5,658 bases of DNA from Alphaproteobacteria bacterium (GTDB taxonomy: Bacteria > Pseudomonadota > Alphaproteobacteria > CAAHEQ01 > UBA3637), in the NCBI GenBank assembly GCA_017555325.1, contig JAFZGR010000056.1, positions 1 through 5,658 of the forward strand, written 5' to 3'. The notes under the pieces were generated by a model. It made no database searches. It worked only from the letters and a program-made list of their open reading frames with translations, and was not told the origin of the DNA. The translations under genes were made by a program, and so were the position numbers. Within the stretch, counting starts at the first letter, position 1; each line of letters starts with the position of its first letter. This document shows, in pieces, positions 5,072 through 5,658 of the stretch.

Positions 5072-5658
5072 TTGGATAATACACTTGTTTTGTTGCCGTA
5101 TTTAAAAGGGGAGAAATCTATTCGTCAGCCAGAAGCAATTTTGGCAGAGGCGATATCTTTGACCAAAGCCATCGATTTAAAAGTGCTACATAGCGCTGTT
5201 GTGCCGATGCGTGAAATTAAAGCCGGTACTTATTTGGGCAAAGGAACAATTGATTCCTATCGGGATTTTATTAAAGAAAATGAAGTTGCTGTTGTTATCT
5301 TGTCATGTCATTTATCGCCGTTACAACAACGGAACTTAGAAAAAGAATGGAATACAAAGGTTATTGATAAAACAGCATTGATTTTAGAAATTTTTGGGAA
5401 ACGAGCTCGTACCAGAGAAGGGGTACTTCAAGTAGAATTGGCTCATTTAACATATGCCCGTTCCCGTTTGGTTCGCTCATGGACACATTTGGAACGGCAA
5501 CGGGGCGGATCAGGATTTTTGGGAGGTCCGGGGGAAACACAAATAGAGCTGGACAGGCGTTTGATTGATGAAGATATTGTTAAAATCAAAAAAGAACTGG
5601 CAGAAGTGAAAAAAACACGGGAGTTGCATCGAAAAGCTCGACGGCGAGTGCCATTTCC
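5072..5658 (+). CDS. hflX: GTPase HflX, N-terminal part (3' end outside window)
   Basis: The first 195 codons of a ribosome-associated GTPase that splits or rescues stalled ribosomes in its family. The frame opens after a TAA at 5048-5050 and has no early ATG; the best start is the TTG at 5072, ten bases after AAGGA (5057-5061), giving a start LDNTLVLLPYLKGE that lines up with the family. Recognisable blocks: GTYLGKGTID, SPLQQRNLEKEW, KVIDKTALILEIFGKRARTR, REGVLQVELAHLTYARSRLV, HLERQRGG, and the glycine-rich GGPGETQ at residues 151-157, followed by the basic coiled segment ending RRRVPF. The sequence stops just before the expected P-loop of the G domain, so nucleotide-binding motifs cannot be checked. 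It is probably cotranscribed with hfq, the usual neighbour. Confidence 0.95.
   Translation, partial: MDNTLVLLPYLKGEKSIRQPEAILAEAISLTKAIDLKVLHSAVVPMREIKAGTYLGKGTIDSYRDFIKENEVAVVILSCHLSPLQQRNLEKEWNTKVIDKTALILEIFGKRARTREGVLQVELAHLTYARSRLVRSWTHLERQRGGSGFLGGPGETQIELDRRLIDEDIVKIKKELAEVKKTRELHRKARRRVPF

Overview
This AT-rich window, with a very AT-rich intergenic core, looks like chromosomal DNA of a host- or gut-associated uncultured alphaproteobacterium. Three things suggest this. Hfq is followed directly by HflX, and its Sm2 region carries the alphaproteobacterial form RRDGHxQ. The prepilin N-terminus GRSMVEILG is, from memory, typical of gut metagenome Alphaproteobacteria of the CAG:239/RF32 type. 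The genes use the standard code (TGG for Trp, TGA as a stop). The lineage is an inference; no search was run.

Layout. Positions 1-2645 (minus strand) hold a two-gene Bat (aerotolerance-type) operon. It reads batA, then a batB/batC fusion (VWA plus TPR) that runs off the left edge inside a Gln/Asn/Ser-rich tail. The two genes overlap by ATGA. A strong bidirectional hairpin at 2724-2751 separates this operon from a small minus-strand gene (2753-3028) for a predicted exported, charged helical protein, which has its own near-consensus promoter. Positions 3029-3638 are a non-coding divergent region of about 610 bp. It contains a GC-richer island (about 3180-3300) and two copies of a short A-tract/GGGAC motif; a third copy lies at the end of the next gene.

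On the plus strand, 3645-4706 encodes a multi-domain type IV pilin-like protein: a prepilin signal and helix, a PilS/PilV-like pilin domain, a module with 15 cysteines, and a C-terminal domain resembling C-type-lectin/FISUMP/DUF1566 folds. It is probably a pilus-borne or surface adhesin. Next come a well-formed promoter, a 73-aa divergent hfq (4824-5045), and the first ~195 codons of hflX (from a TTG at 5072), which runs off the right edge just before its GTPase P-loop.

How the genes work together. BatA and BatB-TPR are predicted partners in an inner-membrane complex with the VWA domains on the periplasmic side. BatB has lost all three MIDAS metal-site elements that BatA keeps, suggesting a division of labour. 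hfq and hflX form the common post-transcriptional/ribosome-rescue pair. The most interesting items are the modular pilin-adhesin with its flanking short repeats, the degenerate MIDAS in BatB, the Hfq with altered RNA-binding residues, and the unexplained island at 3180-3300.
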